From contig JAFIFB010000092.1 in assembly GCA_020832285.1 (NCBI GenBank), positions 1-64,000 on the forward strand: 64,000 nucleotides of DNA. The letters are read 5' to 3'. Positions 25,640-35,687 of the stretch are shown here, in pieces (position 1 is the first letter of the stretch; each line of letters starts with the position of its first letter). Under the pieces are notes generated by a model. It searched no databases. It was given only the letters and a program-made list of their open reading frames with translations, and was not told the DNA's origin. Position numbers and translations under genes: made by a program. Source of the stretch: Balneolaceae bacterium (GTDB taxonomy: Bacteria > Bacteroidota > Rhodothermia > Balneolales > Balneolaceae).

Positions 25640-26911
25640 TCAATACAAGCCAGCCAGTGGTCTCGAAGAGTCCAGAAGACCGTCGAGCATTTCATCCAGT
25701 CGCTTCACTTCAGCTCTGTATTCATCCATAAACTCATCCCCAAGGCCTTCATCAGGCGGAAAGTCGTAGGTAACAGAATTTATTGGAGTGTTATTTTTAT
25801 AAAGCCTGTAACAGAGGTGAGGCCCGGTGGCAAGTCCGGTCTGTCCGACATAACCGATTACCTGGCCCTGTTGTACACGAACACCGGGCCGGATACCGGA
25901 AGCGAAACGGCTCATGTGCAGATATGCGGTTCGATACACACTATTGTGGCGTATTTGTACAATATTCCCATTTCCGCCGCGATGTTGTGCTTCTGTTACA
26001 ACACCATCACCTGCAGCGAGAATCGGTGTGCCTGTTGGGGCAGCATAATCGGTTCCGTAGTGTGGGCGTCGCTGGTTCAAGATGGGGTGCATTCTGTTGT
26101 GGGAAAAACCGGAACTGATACGAGGGTTATATTCAAACGGTACTCTCATCATCGCCCGCCGCATACTGTTGCCTTCTTCATCATAGTACCCGCCTTGTTC
26201 GCCATTATGGAAGAAATAGGCACGAAGTACATTTCCGCGATGTTCAAACTCGGCAGCTTTAATCTGCCCGATACCAATATATTCGTCGTTCACATAGCGA
26301 TTTTCATAAACAGCCCTGAACTGGTCTCCTGACCTGAGCCCATAAAAATCAACTGTCCAGGCATATATATTTGCGAGTTCAACCACAAGCCGCTGCGAAA
26401 CTCCCTGGCTGCTGATCGCATTAGCCAAAGAACTGCGGATGGTGCCTGAAACTGTGGCAATTTGAGTATCAACCGGAATAGTCCCGTTTTCAACGGTAAT
26501 TTCATCACCCCAGGTAATGGTAGTGTATTCTTGTGCCGACCGGTGCCATATAAATGCCGAAGCTCCGTTTTCGTCTTTATACACCCGGTATTTTTGCCCG
26601 GGCCGCATCCTGTTGAGGCTTACTTTTCCGCTTGCCTCCTGCTGGATATAGTGAATGGTTTCGCGTGTAACACCGTGCCTGCTGAGAATTATATAGAGCG
26701 ATTCATTTCGCTGTATCCGTTCTTCAACAACATCATATTCGTCCAGAACCATGCCGTACGTATCCACTGCAGGGAGAGCGGGAATTTCGTAAAATTCATC
26801 AATCGTAACCAAGTTGGTTTCAGAAATTTTGACTTGTTGATTACCGGAAGTTATAATGAGGACAGCAATTACAGTTAGTAGGATAGCAAAGGCAATCAGT
26901 TTTTTGAGCAT
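25640..26911 (-). CDS. M23 metallopeptidase with H-to-C zinc-motif variant
   Basis: This 423-residue envelope protein has an N-terminal membrane anchor or signal (about 4-22), an OapA/LysM-like middle region (about 60-240) and a C-terminal LytM (M23) domain (about 275-385). The first ligands are seen in PHYGTDYAAPTGTP and the HLHM-type strand AYLHMSRF, but the final motif reads GPHLCYRL instead of GPHLHYE. I recall similar HxC forms in FCB-group M23 proteins, so it may be a lineage variant with a Cys ligand or a loss of catalysis. The likely role is peptidoglycan cross-link cleavage or activation of a hydrolase. Confidence 0.9.
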   Translation of the reverse strand: MLKKLIAFAILLTVIAVLIITSGNQQVKISETNLVTIDEFYEIPALPAVDTYGMVLDEYDVVEERIQRNESLYIILSRHGVTRETIHYIQQEASGKVSLNRMRPGQKYRVYKDENGASAFIWHRSAQEYTTITWGDEITVENGTIPVDTQIATVSGTIRSSLANAISSQGVSQRLVVELANIYAWTVDFYGLRSGDQFRAVYENRYVNDEYIGIGQIKAAEFEHRGNVLRAYFFHNGEQGGYYDEEGNSMRRAMMRVPFEYNPRISSGFSHNRMHPILNQRRPHYGTDYAAPTGTPILAAGDGVVTEAQHRGGNGNIVQIRHNSVYRTAYLHMSRFASGIRPGVRVQQGQVIGYVGQTGLATGPHLCYRLYKNNTPINSVTYDFPPDEGLGDEFMDEYRAEVKRLDEMLDGLLDSSRPLAGLY

Positions 26912-27188
26912 CTGATGTTAAATGGTTAGTAAGTTATAGCCTGTATCTGCTTATAGAGCAATGTAGATGATGCGAAAAAATAAAACAAAACATCATTATA
27001 TCATAATCAAACAAAAGATTTTTTACAAGAAAACCGGTTAAGAATTCGTTTTTGCTTTTCTTATCTTACAAAACTTGTTTTAAAACTTATACTACTGCTG
27101 CAATATTCACCAGTCACCAGAAAATTTGGTTGTGTGCAAACGATACATCCAATCAACTATTAAGGGTGAAAAATGCAGGCTATAACCA

Positions 27189-28220
27189 ATGCAACAGACA
27201 GGCAATATCAGATATCCCGGATTGAAGTTTTTTAAACATTTCACTTGTACTTTATTTTTCATTATTACGGCGCTGTCTTCGAATATCTCTGCTCAGAGTA
27301 TTCACACTTATGTTGACAGAGACTCACTTCAGGTTGGAGATCGGTTTACCTACACGATTGTTTTTGATGGAGTGTACGATGCCATCAGTTTTCCTGTTGA
27401 GGATGACTTCGAAAACGAATTTGACATGATTTCCCGGGAGAGGTATCAGGTAACAGAGCGCCGCGACAGCCTGGTTTACACGCTTCAGTTTTTCGGCGTT
27501 GAAAATTCAACTATCGGCCGAAAAGAAATTCATCTTGAACACGAGGGTACCGATACTACACTTTACACAACACCGGTACCACTTTTCTTCAAAACCATAC
27601 TTGCTGAAGGAGATGAGGAATTTCGCCCCCTGAAACCGATTTTCGACTTTGCCAGAAACTGGTGGCCTTACATTCTTGCTGCTTTGCTTTTTGCTGTAGC
27701 CGCCTTTCTTTTCTACCGGTGGTACACAAGACGAGAACCTGAACCAGAAACCGAACCAGCCCCATTACCAGATCCTTTCCGCAACCCTCTGGATGATCTC
27801 AAAAAAGAGATTGAAAAACTTGCTGATGTACAATCTCTGCATACAGAAGAGGAGTTTGAAACGTTTTATGTTCGTTTAGGTGATGCAATTCGACTCTACC
27901 TGAAACGTATTTATGAATTCCCCGCCCTGGAAATGACCACCAGGGAAATCAACGAGGAACTTCAAAAGGAACTGGCTCCGTCTGAAATTATAACAATTAC
28001 AAGAAAGGTTCTGAATGAAGCCGATATTGTGAAATTTGCCAATTTCCACCCCGGAACAGAAGAAGCTGCTTCTGTTTATAAACGGGCAAAACAATTTATT
28101 GAAACTGCCGAGGTTGTGAACTACGAACAGATTAAATATATGAAGTACAGGTATGAAGTAGATCACGGTATCATCAAAGACAACACTATAACTGAAACCT
28201 CAAAAAAAGAGAACGTTTAA
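27189..28220 (+). CDS. BatD-like membrane protein
   Basis: This 343-residue protein has a signal peptide (about 14-35, ending ISAQ), a beta-rich extracytoplasmic domain (about 36-140, YVDRDSLQVGDRFTYTI...) resembling the first domain of BatD/oxygen-tolerance proteins, a single TM (about 158-178) and a Pro/Glu linker. The cytoplasmic helical region (about 195-310) resembles the soluble tail of DUF4381-type proteins. It ends 1 bp before the VWA gene. In Bacteroidota and related groups, bat genes encode membrane VWA complexes often linked to MoxR ATPases; none is seen here. Family placement is by layout and moderate pattern similarity. Confidence 0.65.
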   Translation: MQQTGNIRYPGLKFFKHFTCTLFFIITALSSNISAQSIHTYVDRDSLQVGDRFTYTIVFDGVYDAISFPVEDDFENEFDMISRERYQVTERRDSLVYTLQFFGVENSTIGRKEIHLEHEGTDTTLYTTPVPLFFKTILAEGDEEFRPLKPIFDFARNWWPYILAALLFAVAAFLFYRWYTRREPEPETEPAPLPDPFRNPLDDLKKEIEKLADVQSLHTEEEFETFYVRLGDAIRLYLKRIYEFPALEMTTREINEELQKELAPSEIITITRKVLNEADIVKFANFHPGTEEAASVYKRAKQFIETAEVVNYEQIKYMKYRYEVDHGIIKDNTITETSKKENV

Positions 28221-28221
28221 G

Positions 28222-29214
28222 ATGACTTGGGCGAATCCGGAATTTTTCTGGCTTCTTATACTGATACCGCTGTTTATCGCATATCGGTTCTGGATCTATT
28301 TTTCCCGTAAAAATGCGGCTCTCACATTTTCTTCTGTCATGCCCCTGAAAAACCTTCCGGGTAACTACAGGGCCATTTTGGTTTGGGCTACACCTCTTTT
28401 CTATATTGCTGCATATGTTTTCATGATTGTGGCCATGGCCCGACCTCAACTGCAAAATACATCAGTAGAGCGTAATGCCGAAGGGATCGACATCATGATC
28501 AGCATCGATATCTCTTCTTCTATGCTGGCCGAAGATATTGAACCCAATCGCCTGATTGCCGCCAAAGAAGTGGCTTCCGAATTCATTAAACAAAGAGAAA
28601 CCGACCGGATCGGAATTAATGTATTTGCCCGGGAAAGTTTTACCGTGGTTCCGCCCACGCTCGATCATACCCTCGTTCAAAACATGCTCGCAACAGTTGA
28701 TCTGGGCATGGTACGTGACGGAACTGCAATCGGAATGGGAATTGCAACATCAATCAACCGGCTCCGGGACAGTAATGCCGATAGCAAAGTCATCATTCTG
28801 CTGACTGACGGAATGAACAACGCTGGTGAAATTGACCCGATTACTGCTGGTGAAATGGCCGCCACAATGGGAATACGTGTATATACTCTCGGAATTGGAT
28901 CAAGGGGAACGGCCCCCTATCCTGTTGACGATCCCATTTTTGGACGCCGCTATCAAAACGTTCAGGTTCATATAGATGAAGATATGCTGATCCAGATAGC
29001 TGAACAGACCGGAGGCCAGTACTGGCGTGCAACTGATCTTGAAGAACTGATCGAAGTATATCAGGAAATCGACCGCCTTGAACAGACTGAAATCGAAGAA
29101 ATTATTTACGTGGATTACCAGGACCGATACCCCGCGTATCTTCTTACGGGGCTGGGTTTTTTGGCACTGGCCTTCCTGAATGAACGCATTTTTACACGGT
29201 CACCGCTTTTTTAA
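28222..29214 (+). CDS. batA: BatA-type VWA membrane protein
   Basis: This 330-residue protein has two N-terminal membrane helices (about 7-25 and 57-75), a von Willebrand A domain (about 90-275) and a C-terminal helix (about 305-323). The MIDAS metal site is complete: D-I-S-S-S (DISSSM), a Thr in RDGTAIG and LLTDGMNN with its Asp. This is the standard BatA/BatB layout. It is coupled to the BatD-like gene 1 bp upstream. Neither moxR nor a DUF58 gene, the usual companions, is found next to it. Confidence 0.9.
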   Translation: MTWANPEFFWLLILIPLFIAYRFWIYFSRKNAALTFSSVMPLKNLPGNYRAILVWATPLFYIAAYVFMIVAMARPQLQNTSVERNAEGIDIMISIDISSSMLAEDIEPNRLIAAKEVASEFIKQRETDRIGINVFARESFTVVPPTLDHTLVQNMLATVDLGMVRDGTAIGMGIATSINRLRDSNADSKVIILLTDGMNNAGEIDPITAGEMAATMGIRVYTLGIGSRGTAPYPVDDPIFGRRYQNVQVHIDEDMLIQIAEQTGGQYWRATDLEELIEVYQEIDRLEQTEIEEIIYVDYQDRYPAYLLTGLGFLALAFLNERIFTRSPLF

Positions 29215-29354
29215 ACCTGTGTCATTCACAAAAAAGAATTAACTGGCTTTATTACATTGATCATCAATAATTTACATCAAATAAATTTTGTGATGAATAA
29301 TGCAGTTCAAGCCTTACATAAACATCTTTCCTGACTAGATATCACTCATTTTTT

Positions 29355-32300
29355 ATGCTTACTGACATTTCATCGGCTATTCTCAAGCAAATTCCTGCAC
29401 ATGAGCTTCTGGCCCTGCTTGATAGCAAAAAAAATATCCATCTGAAAGGACTGACCGGTTCTTCACCATTTTTTTTGCTCGCTGACCTCTACTCCAGGGG
29501 AACCACGCTCCTCTACGTAGCTAAAGACTTTGAACGCGCGGCATCTGTCGCTTCCGATTTTGAACAGCTTGGAACTGCCGAAGTGTACCTTTTTCCACCT
29601 ACCCGACGTAAACCTTACGATAGTGAGAAAGTTGTGGATATGTCGGTCATGGTTCAGCGTTCAGAAGTACTGGAAAAGCTGAACGACGGCAAAGCATCTG
29701 TCATCGTTGCATCAGTCGATGCCATCACCGAAAAACTGATTCCCGCCGATAAATTTCATCAATCTTCTATTGAACTGAAGCGGAACGATCAGATTCCTCC
29801 AAAGAAGCTTGCTGAAAAGTTAACTGATCAGGGCTACACCTCCACCAAATTTGTGGACGAACCGGGGGAATTTGCCATCCGGGGTGGTATTTTTGATGTG
29901 TTCCCATTTTCTGGTGAATACCCTGTACGGATTGAATTTTTTGGTGATGAAATCGAATCGATACGGGAATTTGATCCCGATTCCCAGCGCTCTATCGCTT
30001 TTCTGGATGAGACGCGCCTGGTGCCCAATGCAGGATTTTCCGAAAACGGGCACAAAGAGCCCATCACATCTTACATTCCTCAAGATACTTTGATGGTACT
30101 CGAAAACGCTGATTTACTCAGTGAAGAGATCGGACAGTTTTATCAAAAGGCAGAAGAGTATTTTCAGGAACGGAAAAAAGAGGAAATTGCACCGCCATCA
30201 TTTCACTTTCTTTCACCGGATGAATGGTCCGCTTCCCTTGAAAGGTATCGGTTAATCACCCTCGGCAGCTTCAATTCATCCGTTCAGCATGATGCAGATT
30301 ATTCGGCGACCACCTCTCCTCATCCCTCTTTCAACGGAAGTTTTAAGCTGCTGCGTGAATTTATCAAGACTGAGACGGCCAAAGGAAAAAGAACGTTCAT
30401 CCTCACAGATCATGAAACGCAAAAAGAAAGGTTTGAAGAGTTGCTGGGTGAACCATCCGATCTATTCGACTATTTTGTGATCATCCAGAACCTGCACGAA
30501 GGATTTTTGCTTCCGGATCAGAATATCAATGTGCTAACCGACCACCAGATCTTCAACCGCTACCACCGGCCTCGAATCAAACGGAAGCGGGTTCGCGGAG
30601 GCATCTCCTTCAAAGAACTGAAAGACCTGAATATCGGCGATTACGTAGTTCACGTGGATTACGGTATCGGGAAATTTGCCGGGTTCAAAAAAATTGAAGT
30701 GCGCAACAGCGTTCAGGAAGCTGCCGTTATCAAATATCAGGGCGACTCTATTTTGTACGTGAATGTTACCAGCCTTCACAAACTGCAAAAATATTCTGGC
30801 AAAGAGGGTAAACAGCCACGCATCACAAAGCTCGGCTCGGGCGAGTGGGCACGGAAAAAGGCATCGACCAAGAAAAAAGTTAAAGATATTGCCAAAGACC
30901 TGATTGAGCTCTATGCCAGGCGAAAAGCACAAAAAGCGTTTGAGTTCGACCCCGATAATTCCTGGCAGACCGAAATGGAAGCCCGGTTTGAATTTGAAGA
31001 GACACCCGATCAGATGTCGGCTATCCGGTCAGTCAAAAGCGATATGGAATCCCACCAGCCCATGGACCGGCTTATATGTGGAGATGTAGGTTTTGGGAAA
31101 ACCGAGGTAGCAGTCCGCGCTGCATTCAAGGCAGTGATGAACCAAAAACAGGTGGCCGTCCTGGTACCCACAACCATCCTGGCCGACCAGCACTTTAAAA
31201 CCTTCAGCGAACGAATGAAAGATTTCCCCGTTGAAGTGGATGTGATCTCCCGGTTCCGTTCCAAAGCCGAGCAGACAAAAATTCTCGAAAACCTGGCTGA
31301 AGGTAAAACCGATATTTTAATCGGTACACATCGAATTATCTCGAAAGATGTGAAGTTTAAAGATCTTGGCCTGCTGGTAATAGACGAGGAACAGCGCTTT
31401 GGCGTGACTATGAAAGAGAAATTAAAAGGATTTCGTGCCACACTGGATGTACTCACACTAACCGCGACACCGATCCCGCGAACCCTTCAGTTTTCACTAA
31501 TGGGAGCCCGTGATCTCAGCATTATTAACACACCCCCGCCTAACCGGCAGCCGGTATACACCGAAATTCACAGTTTTGATTCGGAGCTGATTCGAGATGC
31601 GATAATCCAGGAAACTTCGCGTGGAGGACAGGTTTTTTTCATCCACAACCGAGTAAAAAACATTGAAGAGATCAGCGGCATGATTCATGACCTGGTGCCC
31701 GACACCCGGGTGCGGCATGCTCACGGCCAGATGCCTGCATCACAACTCGGAAAAATTATACGCGATTTTTACACTAACAAGTTTGATGTACTTGTATCCA
31801 CCAATATCGTGGAAAACGGTATCGATATTTCAAATGCAAACACCATCATCATCAACAACGCTAATAATTTTGGGCTTTCCGAACTTCATCAGCTCCGCGG
31901 ACGTGTGGGCCGTTCAAACCGAAAAGCGTTCTGTTATCTGATCACATCCCCCGTCAACACACTCTCACCCGAAGCCCGGAAAAGACTTACCGCGCTTGAA
32001 GAATTTTCCGATCTCGGCTCCGGATTTAATATAGCCATGCGCGACCTCGATATCCGGGGGGCTGGAGATATTCTGGGCGCAGAACAGAGTGGTTACATCT
32101 CCGACATCGGGTTTGAATTGTACACTAAAATCCTGGATGATGCTGTACGTGAGCTGAAAGAGACAGAATACAAGTCGATGTTCAAAAACGAACCAAAAGA
32201 GGTCGACTTCCCGGAAACCAAAGTAGAATTTGATCACTCTGCCTACCTCGACAACAATTATGTACAGGACAGCGTGGAGAGACTGAATCTTTACCGCAAG

Positions 32301-32702
32301 CTTTCTGAAGCCAATTCGCCGCAACAGATTGAAGAGTGGCGCGAAGAACTCACCGACCGCTTCGGTGAACTGCCGGAGAGCGGCATGAACCTCTTAAAAG
32401 CAGCTCTGTTGAAATATTTTGGTTCCCGGCTCTTTCTGAAAAAGATTACAGTGCGTGCCGACCGGATGTGGCTTGCCTGCCCTGAAAATAACACTAAAAC
32501 CGGTACCCACTTTTATGATGAAGGCCTCTTCCAGCAGCTTCTGAACCGCATTCAATCTAACGCCAGCTTTCCTTATCAGGTGGTTCAGAAAAATGATGCT
32601 GTTACGTTTGTCATTAATAATATTGCTGGAGTGGATGATGCGATCCGATACGTTCGTGAAATACAGGCCGAAACGGTTGAGAAAGCAGAGACCCTTGCAT
32701 GA
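29355..32702 (+). CDS. mfd: Transcription-repair coupling factor Mfd
   Basis: This 1115-residue DNA translocase frees stalled RNA polymerase and recruits UvrA. The N-terminal UvrB-like module (about 1-330), an RNA polymerase-interacting domain starting near DLNIGDYVVHVDYGIGKFAG (about 430-500), the RecG-like helicase with Walker A GDVGFGKTE (about 575), DEEQRFG in motif II and QLRGRVGRS in motif VI, and the C-terminal TRCF domain are all present in the normal order. The length is usual. The stop overlaps the next start by 4 bp. Confidence 0.98.
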   Translation: MLTDISSAILKQIPAHELLALLDSKKNIHLKGLTGSSPFFLLADLYSRGTTLLYVAKDFERAASVASDFEQLGTAEVYLFPPTRRKPYDSEKVVDMSVMVQRSEVLEKLNDGKASVIVASVDAITEKLIPADKFHQSSIELKRNDQIPPKKLAEKLTDQGYTSTKFVDEPGEFAIRGGIFDVFPFSGEYPVRIEFFGDEIESIREFDPDSQRSIAFLDETRLVPNAGFSENGHKEPITSYIPQDTLMVLENADLLSEEIGQFYQKAEEYFQERKKEEIAPPSFHFLSPDEWSASLERYRLITLGSFNSSVQHDADYSATTSPHPSFNGSFKLLREFIKTETAKGKRTFILTDHETQKERFEELLGEPSDLFDYFVIIQNLHEGFLLPDQNINVLTDHQIFNRYHRPRIKRKRVRGGISFKELKDLNIGDYVVHVDYGIGKFAGFKKIEVRNSVQEAAVIKYQGDSILYVNVTSLHKLQKYSGKEGKQPRITKLGSGEWARKKASTKKKVKDIAKDLIELYARRKAQKAFEFDPDNSWQTEMEARFEFEETPDQMSAIRSVKSDMESHQPMDRLICGDVGFGKTEVAVRAAFKAVMNQKQVAVLVPTTILADQHFKTFSERMKDFPVEVDVISRFRSKAEQTKILENLAEGKTDILIGTHRIISKDVKFKDLGLLVIDEEQRFGVTMKEKLKGFRATLDVLTLTATPIPRTLQFSLMGARDLSIINTPPPNRQPVYTEIHSFDSELIRDAIIQETSRGGQVFFIHNRVKNIEEISGMIHDLVPDTRVRHAHGQMPASQLGKIIRDFYTNKFDVLVSTNIVENGIDISNANTIIINNANNFGLSELHQLRGRVGRSNRKAFCYLITSPVNTLSPEARKRLTALEEFSDLGSGFNIAMRDLDIRGAGDILGAEQSGYISDIGFELYTKILDDAVRELKETEYKSMFKNEPKEVDFPETKVEFDHSAYLDNNYVQDSVERLNLYRKLSEANSPQQIEEWREELTDRFGELPESGMNLLKAALLKYFGSRLFLKKITVRADRMWLACPENNTKTGTHFYDEGLFQQLLNRIQSNASFPYQVVQKNDAVTFVINNIAGVDDAIRYVREIQAETVEKAETLA

Positions 32703-33637
32703 AACAGTCGTTTCAAAAAGCCGTTGAGCTGATTCGTGCAGGCAATGTAGTTGCCGTGCCTACAGAAACCGTTTATGGCCTGGCAGCAGATGCATTCAAC
32801 ATCACTGCTGTTAAAAAAACGTTTGAGATAAAAGGCCGTCCGCCCGATAATCCGCTGATTGTACACATCAGCCACATCTCTCAGCTCGAAATGCTTGCTG
32901 AAGAAATTCCCGAAACAGCACTCAAACTTGCCAATGCATTCTGGCCGGGGCCGCTGACTATCGTTTTGAAAAAAAAGCCAATCGTGCCAGACATCGTAAC
33001 CGGCGGGCTTAACACCGTAGCTGTAAGAATACCCGATCACCCGCTCACACAAAAACTGATTGAAAAAACCGGCCCGCTCACGGCACCCAGCGCCAACCGG
33101 TCTGGCCGCCCCAGTCCCACAAGGCCAGAACACATTCGCGAAGATTTTGGTGAAGAGATACACATTTTGGACGGGGGAAATTCAAAAATCGGGCTGGAAT
33201 CCACTGTACTGGACCTTAGTGGTGACCATCCCACCATCCTCAGGCCGGGTTCGGTATCGGTAAAAATGATATCGGAAGTACTCGGTTTCACGATTTCACC
33301 TGAATCTACAGACCTTCCTTTAAAAAGAAAAAGTCCCGGCACTCACTACACTCATTATAAACCAGCAGCTTCAATCAGCTGGATGCCATCCGGCGTTCGT
33401 GAATTCTCACCAGATATCTACTATATCTTTCACTCAGAAATTTCAACTCCCGAAGCAGCACACATTCACTCCTATCAAAAAAACTTTGAAGGGCTTGCCC
33501 GCGACTTGTACGATCACTATCGCACGGCCGATCACCTCTCCTGCTCTCAAATTTTGATCGAATCATTACCTCCCTCCGAAAATCACCCTCTGATTTCACC
33601 TCTTAAAGACAGAATTAATCGTTCCATCGGCAGTTAA
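32699..33637 (+). CDS. tsaC: Threonylcarbamoyl-AMP synthase, Sua5 type
   Basis: This 312-residue enzyme makes threonylcarbamoyl-AMP from threonine, bicarbonate and ATP, for the t6A37 modification of tRNA. The YrdC domain (about 1-200) shows PTETVYGLAADA, KGRPPDNPLIVHI, VAVRIPDHP and APSANRSGRPSPT. It continues with STVLDL and RPGSV and a linker, SPGTHYTHYKP, into the Sua5 C-terminal domain (about 225-312), so it is the long Sua5 form. The ATGA overlap with mfd indicates coupled translation. Confidence 0.95.
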   Translation: MKQSFQKAVELIRAGNVVAVPTETVYGLAADAFNITAVKKTFEIKGRPPDNPLIVHISHISQLEMLAEEIPETALKLANAFWPGPLTIVLKKKPIVPDIVTGGLNTVAVRIPDHPLTQKLIEKTGPLTAPSANRSGRPSPTRPEHIREDFGEEIHILDGGNSKIGLESTVLDLSGDHPTILRPGSVSVKMISEVLGFTISPESTDLPLKRKSPGTHYTHYKPAASISWMPSGVREFSPDIYYIFHSEISTPEAAHIHSYQKNFEGLARDLYDHYRTADHLSCSQILIESLPPSENHPLISPLKDRINRSIGS

Positions 33638-33789
33638 AATCACTGCTCAGAGACTGTTTTCAACTTTTTTTGTTACTTCTTAAAAAATTTTCGGAATCTG
33701 CAAACGATTTTTGAATTCTTTAATGTTTAATCATCAGGATTTAGATAAATCTAAATCGTCAGAACTTAACCCCAATTTAATTTTCAGTC

Positions 33790-35559
33790 ATGAAATCTAT
33801 AAATCTTACTAAATATCTAGCACTACTGCTCGCGGCATTTTTGTCATTCGGCATGCTTACCGCTTGTAGTGATGATGACAATGGTGTTGTTGATCCAGGT
33901 CCGGATCCCCAACCCGAAGAACCCAATCTTGCTGAAGTTGCACAAAGCGACGATAATTTCAGCATTCTTGTTAGCATTCTCGTTGATCTTGACCTCGTTG
34001 GAGCTCTTGAAGGAGAGGATGATCTGACAGTCTTCGCACCCACTAATGCAGCTTTTGATGAAATCGAAGACGCAGTAGGTGCACTTTCTGATGAGGATCT
34101 TCAAGAAATTGTTCTGTACCACATTACAGCAGGAGCGATACTGTCAAACCAGCTTGAGGCAAGCCAGGATGTAGAAATGGTGCAGGGTGAGCGCACGCTT
34201 ATTCAGTCAAACAGTTCAGGTGTTACCATTAATGGCTACTCCAGTGTTGTAGAAGCAGATATTCAGGCTTCCAACGGAGTTATTCACGCTATTGATCAGG
34301 TATTACTCCCAACTGAGTATCGCGTTGCACTGATGGGACCCAGCATCGTTGAGGTTGCACAGGATGCAGGCGGATTTGAAACTCTGCTGACCCTCGCCGA
34401 ACAGGCCGGACTTGTTACCACACTTCAGTTCCTGGGGCCTTTTACCACATTCGCACCAACAGATAATGCTTTTGAAAACCTCTTTCAAAATGTAGATCCT
34501 GCCACCCTCAGTGACGAACAGATCACAAATGTGTTGCTGTATCATGTATTATCCGGTGAAACATTTTCTACAGATCTTGGCCCAGAGCAGATGGTTGAAA
34601 CCGTAGCAGGTGAGGAAATTTATATCACTGCAGAAAACGGCTCTGTGGCTGTTAACGGAACCTCGAATGTAGTTACAGCAGATATTGATGCTCCAACAAA
34701 CGGTGTAATTCACGTTGTGGATGAAGTACTTTTACCGAATGCATTTACTCCGGTAACTGGTGTAGTTCAAAAGAACTATGAACTTGCCACACTTCTTTCA
34801 CTTGTTGCAGATCGCCCGGATATCCTCGAGATGCTGAGTAATCCAAACGATGACTTCACAATATTTGCACCCAATAATGACGCTTTTTCAGATGTACTTG
34901 CTGAAAATCCCGATCTCAGTGAAAGTCAGGTTACACAGGTACTGGCCTATCACGTGCTTGCGGCCGAAGTTCTTTCAGGTAACCTGGAAGAAACTCAAAC
35001 CGTTGAAACTCTTGGCGGTGAAGATATCTATGTAACCGTTGAAAATGGCAGTGTTATGATTAACAATTCTGCCAGTGTGGTTACTGCCGACCTTCAGGGC
35101 AATAATGGTGCTGTACACATTATCGATGGTGTGCTTCTGCCTAATGCTTTTACCCCGATAACCGGAATTGTAGCAAAAAACTATAATCTGTCAACTCTCC
35201 TCAGCCTGGTAGCCGATCGTCCCGATATACTTGACGCACTTTCAGGTGATGGTGAATTTACAGTATTTGCACCAACTAATGAAGCTTTCGAAGCAGCACT
35301 TGAAGCCTTCCCTGATCTTACTGATGAACAGATTACTGAAATTCTGACCTATCATGTTCTCGCAGCGGAAGTGTTATCTACCGATCTCACCGACGGCCAG
35401 ACTGCCGAAACACTTCAGGGTGAAGAAATCACAGTAAGCATTAATGATGATGGTGTTCAGATCAATAACGCTAATGTAATAACTGTTGATCTTGCAGGAA
35501 CAAATGGTGTGGTTCACATCATCGATGCGGTTATTCTTCCTCCAAGTTACACTGATTAA
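33790..35559 (+). CDS. Lipoprotein with four fasciclin (FAS1) domains
   Basis: This 589-residue exported lipoprotein has a signal peptide with lipobox LTAC (Cys at about 26) and an acidic/proline linker. Four FAS1 repeats follow (about 40-175, 178-315, 320-455, 457-589), each with the FAPTNAAF/FAPNNDAF block and a closing NGVIHVVDEVLLP/NGAVHIIDGVLLP block. Repeats 3 and 4 are alike even at DNA level, pointing to a fairly recent internal duplication. FAS1 proteins mediate adhesion or matrix contacts at the cell surface. Acidic composition fits a marine or halophilic host. It is followed by a good terminator. Confidence 0.95.
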   Translation: MKSINLTKYLALLLAAFLSFGMLTACSDDDNGVVDPGPDPQPEEPNLAEVAQSDDNFSILVSILVDLDLVGALEGEDDLTVFAPTNAAFDEIEDAVGALSDEDLQEIVLYHITAGAILSNQLEASQDVEMVQGERTLIQSNSSGVTINGYSSVVEADIQASNGVIHAIDQVLLPTEYRVALMGPSIVEVAQDAGGFETLLTLAEQAGLVTTLQFLGPFTTFAPTDNAFENLFQNVDPATLSDEQITNVLLYHVLSGETFSTDLGPEQMVETVAGEEIYITAENGSVAVNGTSNVVTADIDAPTNGVIHVVDEVLLPNAFTPVTGVVQKNYELATLLSLVADRPDILEMLSNPNDDFTIFAPNNDAFSDVLAENPDLSESQVTQVLAYHVLAAEVLSGNLEETQTVETLGGEDIYVTVENGSVMINNSASVVTADLQGNNGAVHIIDGVLLPNAFTPITGIVAKNYNLSTLLSLVADRPDILDALSGDGEFTVFAPTNEAFEAALEAFPDLTDEQITEILTYHVLAAEVLSTDLTDGQTAETLQGEEITVSINDDGVQINNANVITVDLAGTNGVVHIIDAVILPPSYTD

Positions 35560-35588
35560 TAGTCCCGTAAGTAACTGAAAAACAGACT

Positions 35589-35623
35589 GAAAGGCAGCTA
35601 ATTTAGCTGCCTTTCTTTTTTTT
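35589..35623 (+). terminator. Intrinsic terminator after the FAS1 gene
   Basis: GAAAGGCAGCTAA pairs perfectly with TTAGCTGCCTTTC and is followed by TTTTTTTT. It lies 30 bp after the FAS1 stop codon. Confidence 0.93.
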
Positions 35624-35687
35624 AAAATTAAAAAATCACCTGACACGTTTATCTAAAACATGTTTAAAAAATGAAATCACCAGATAG

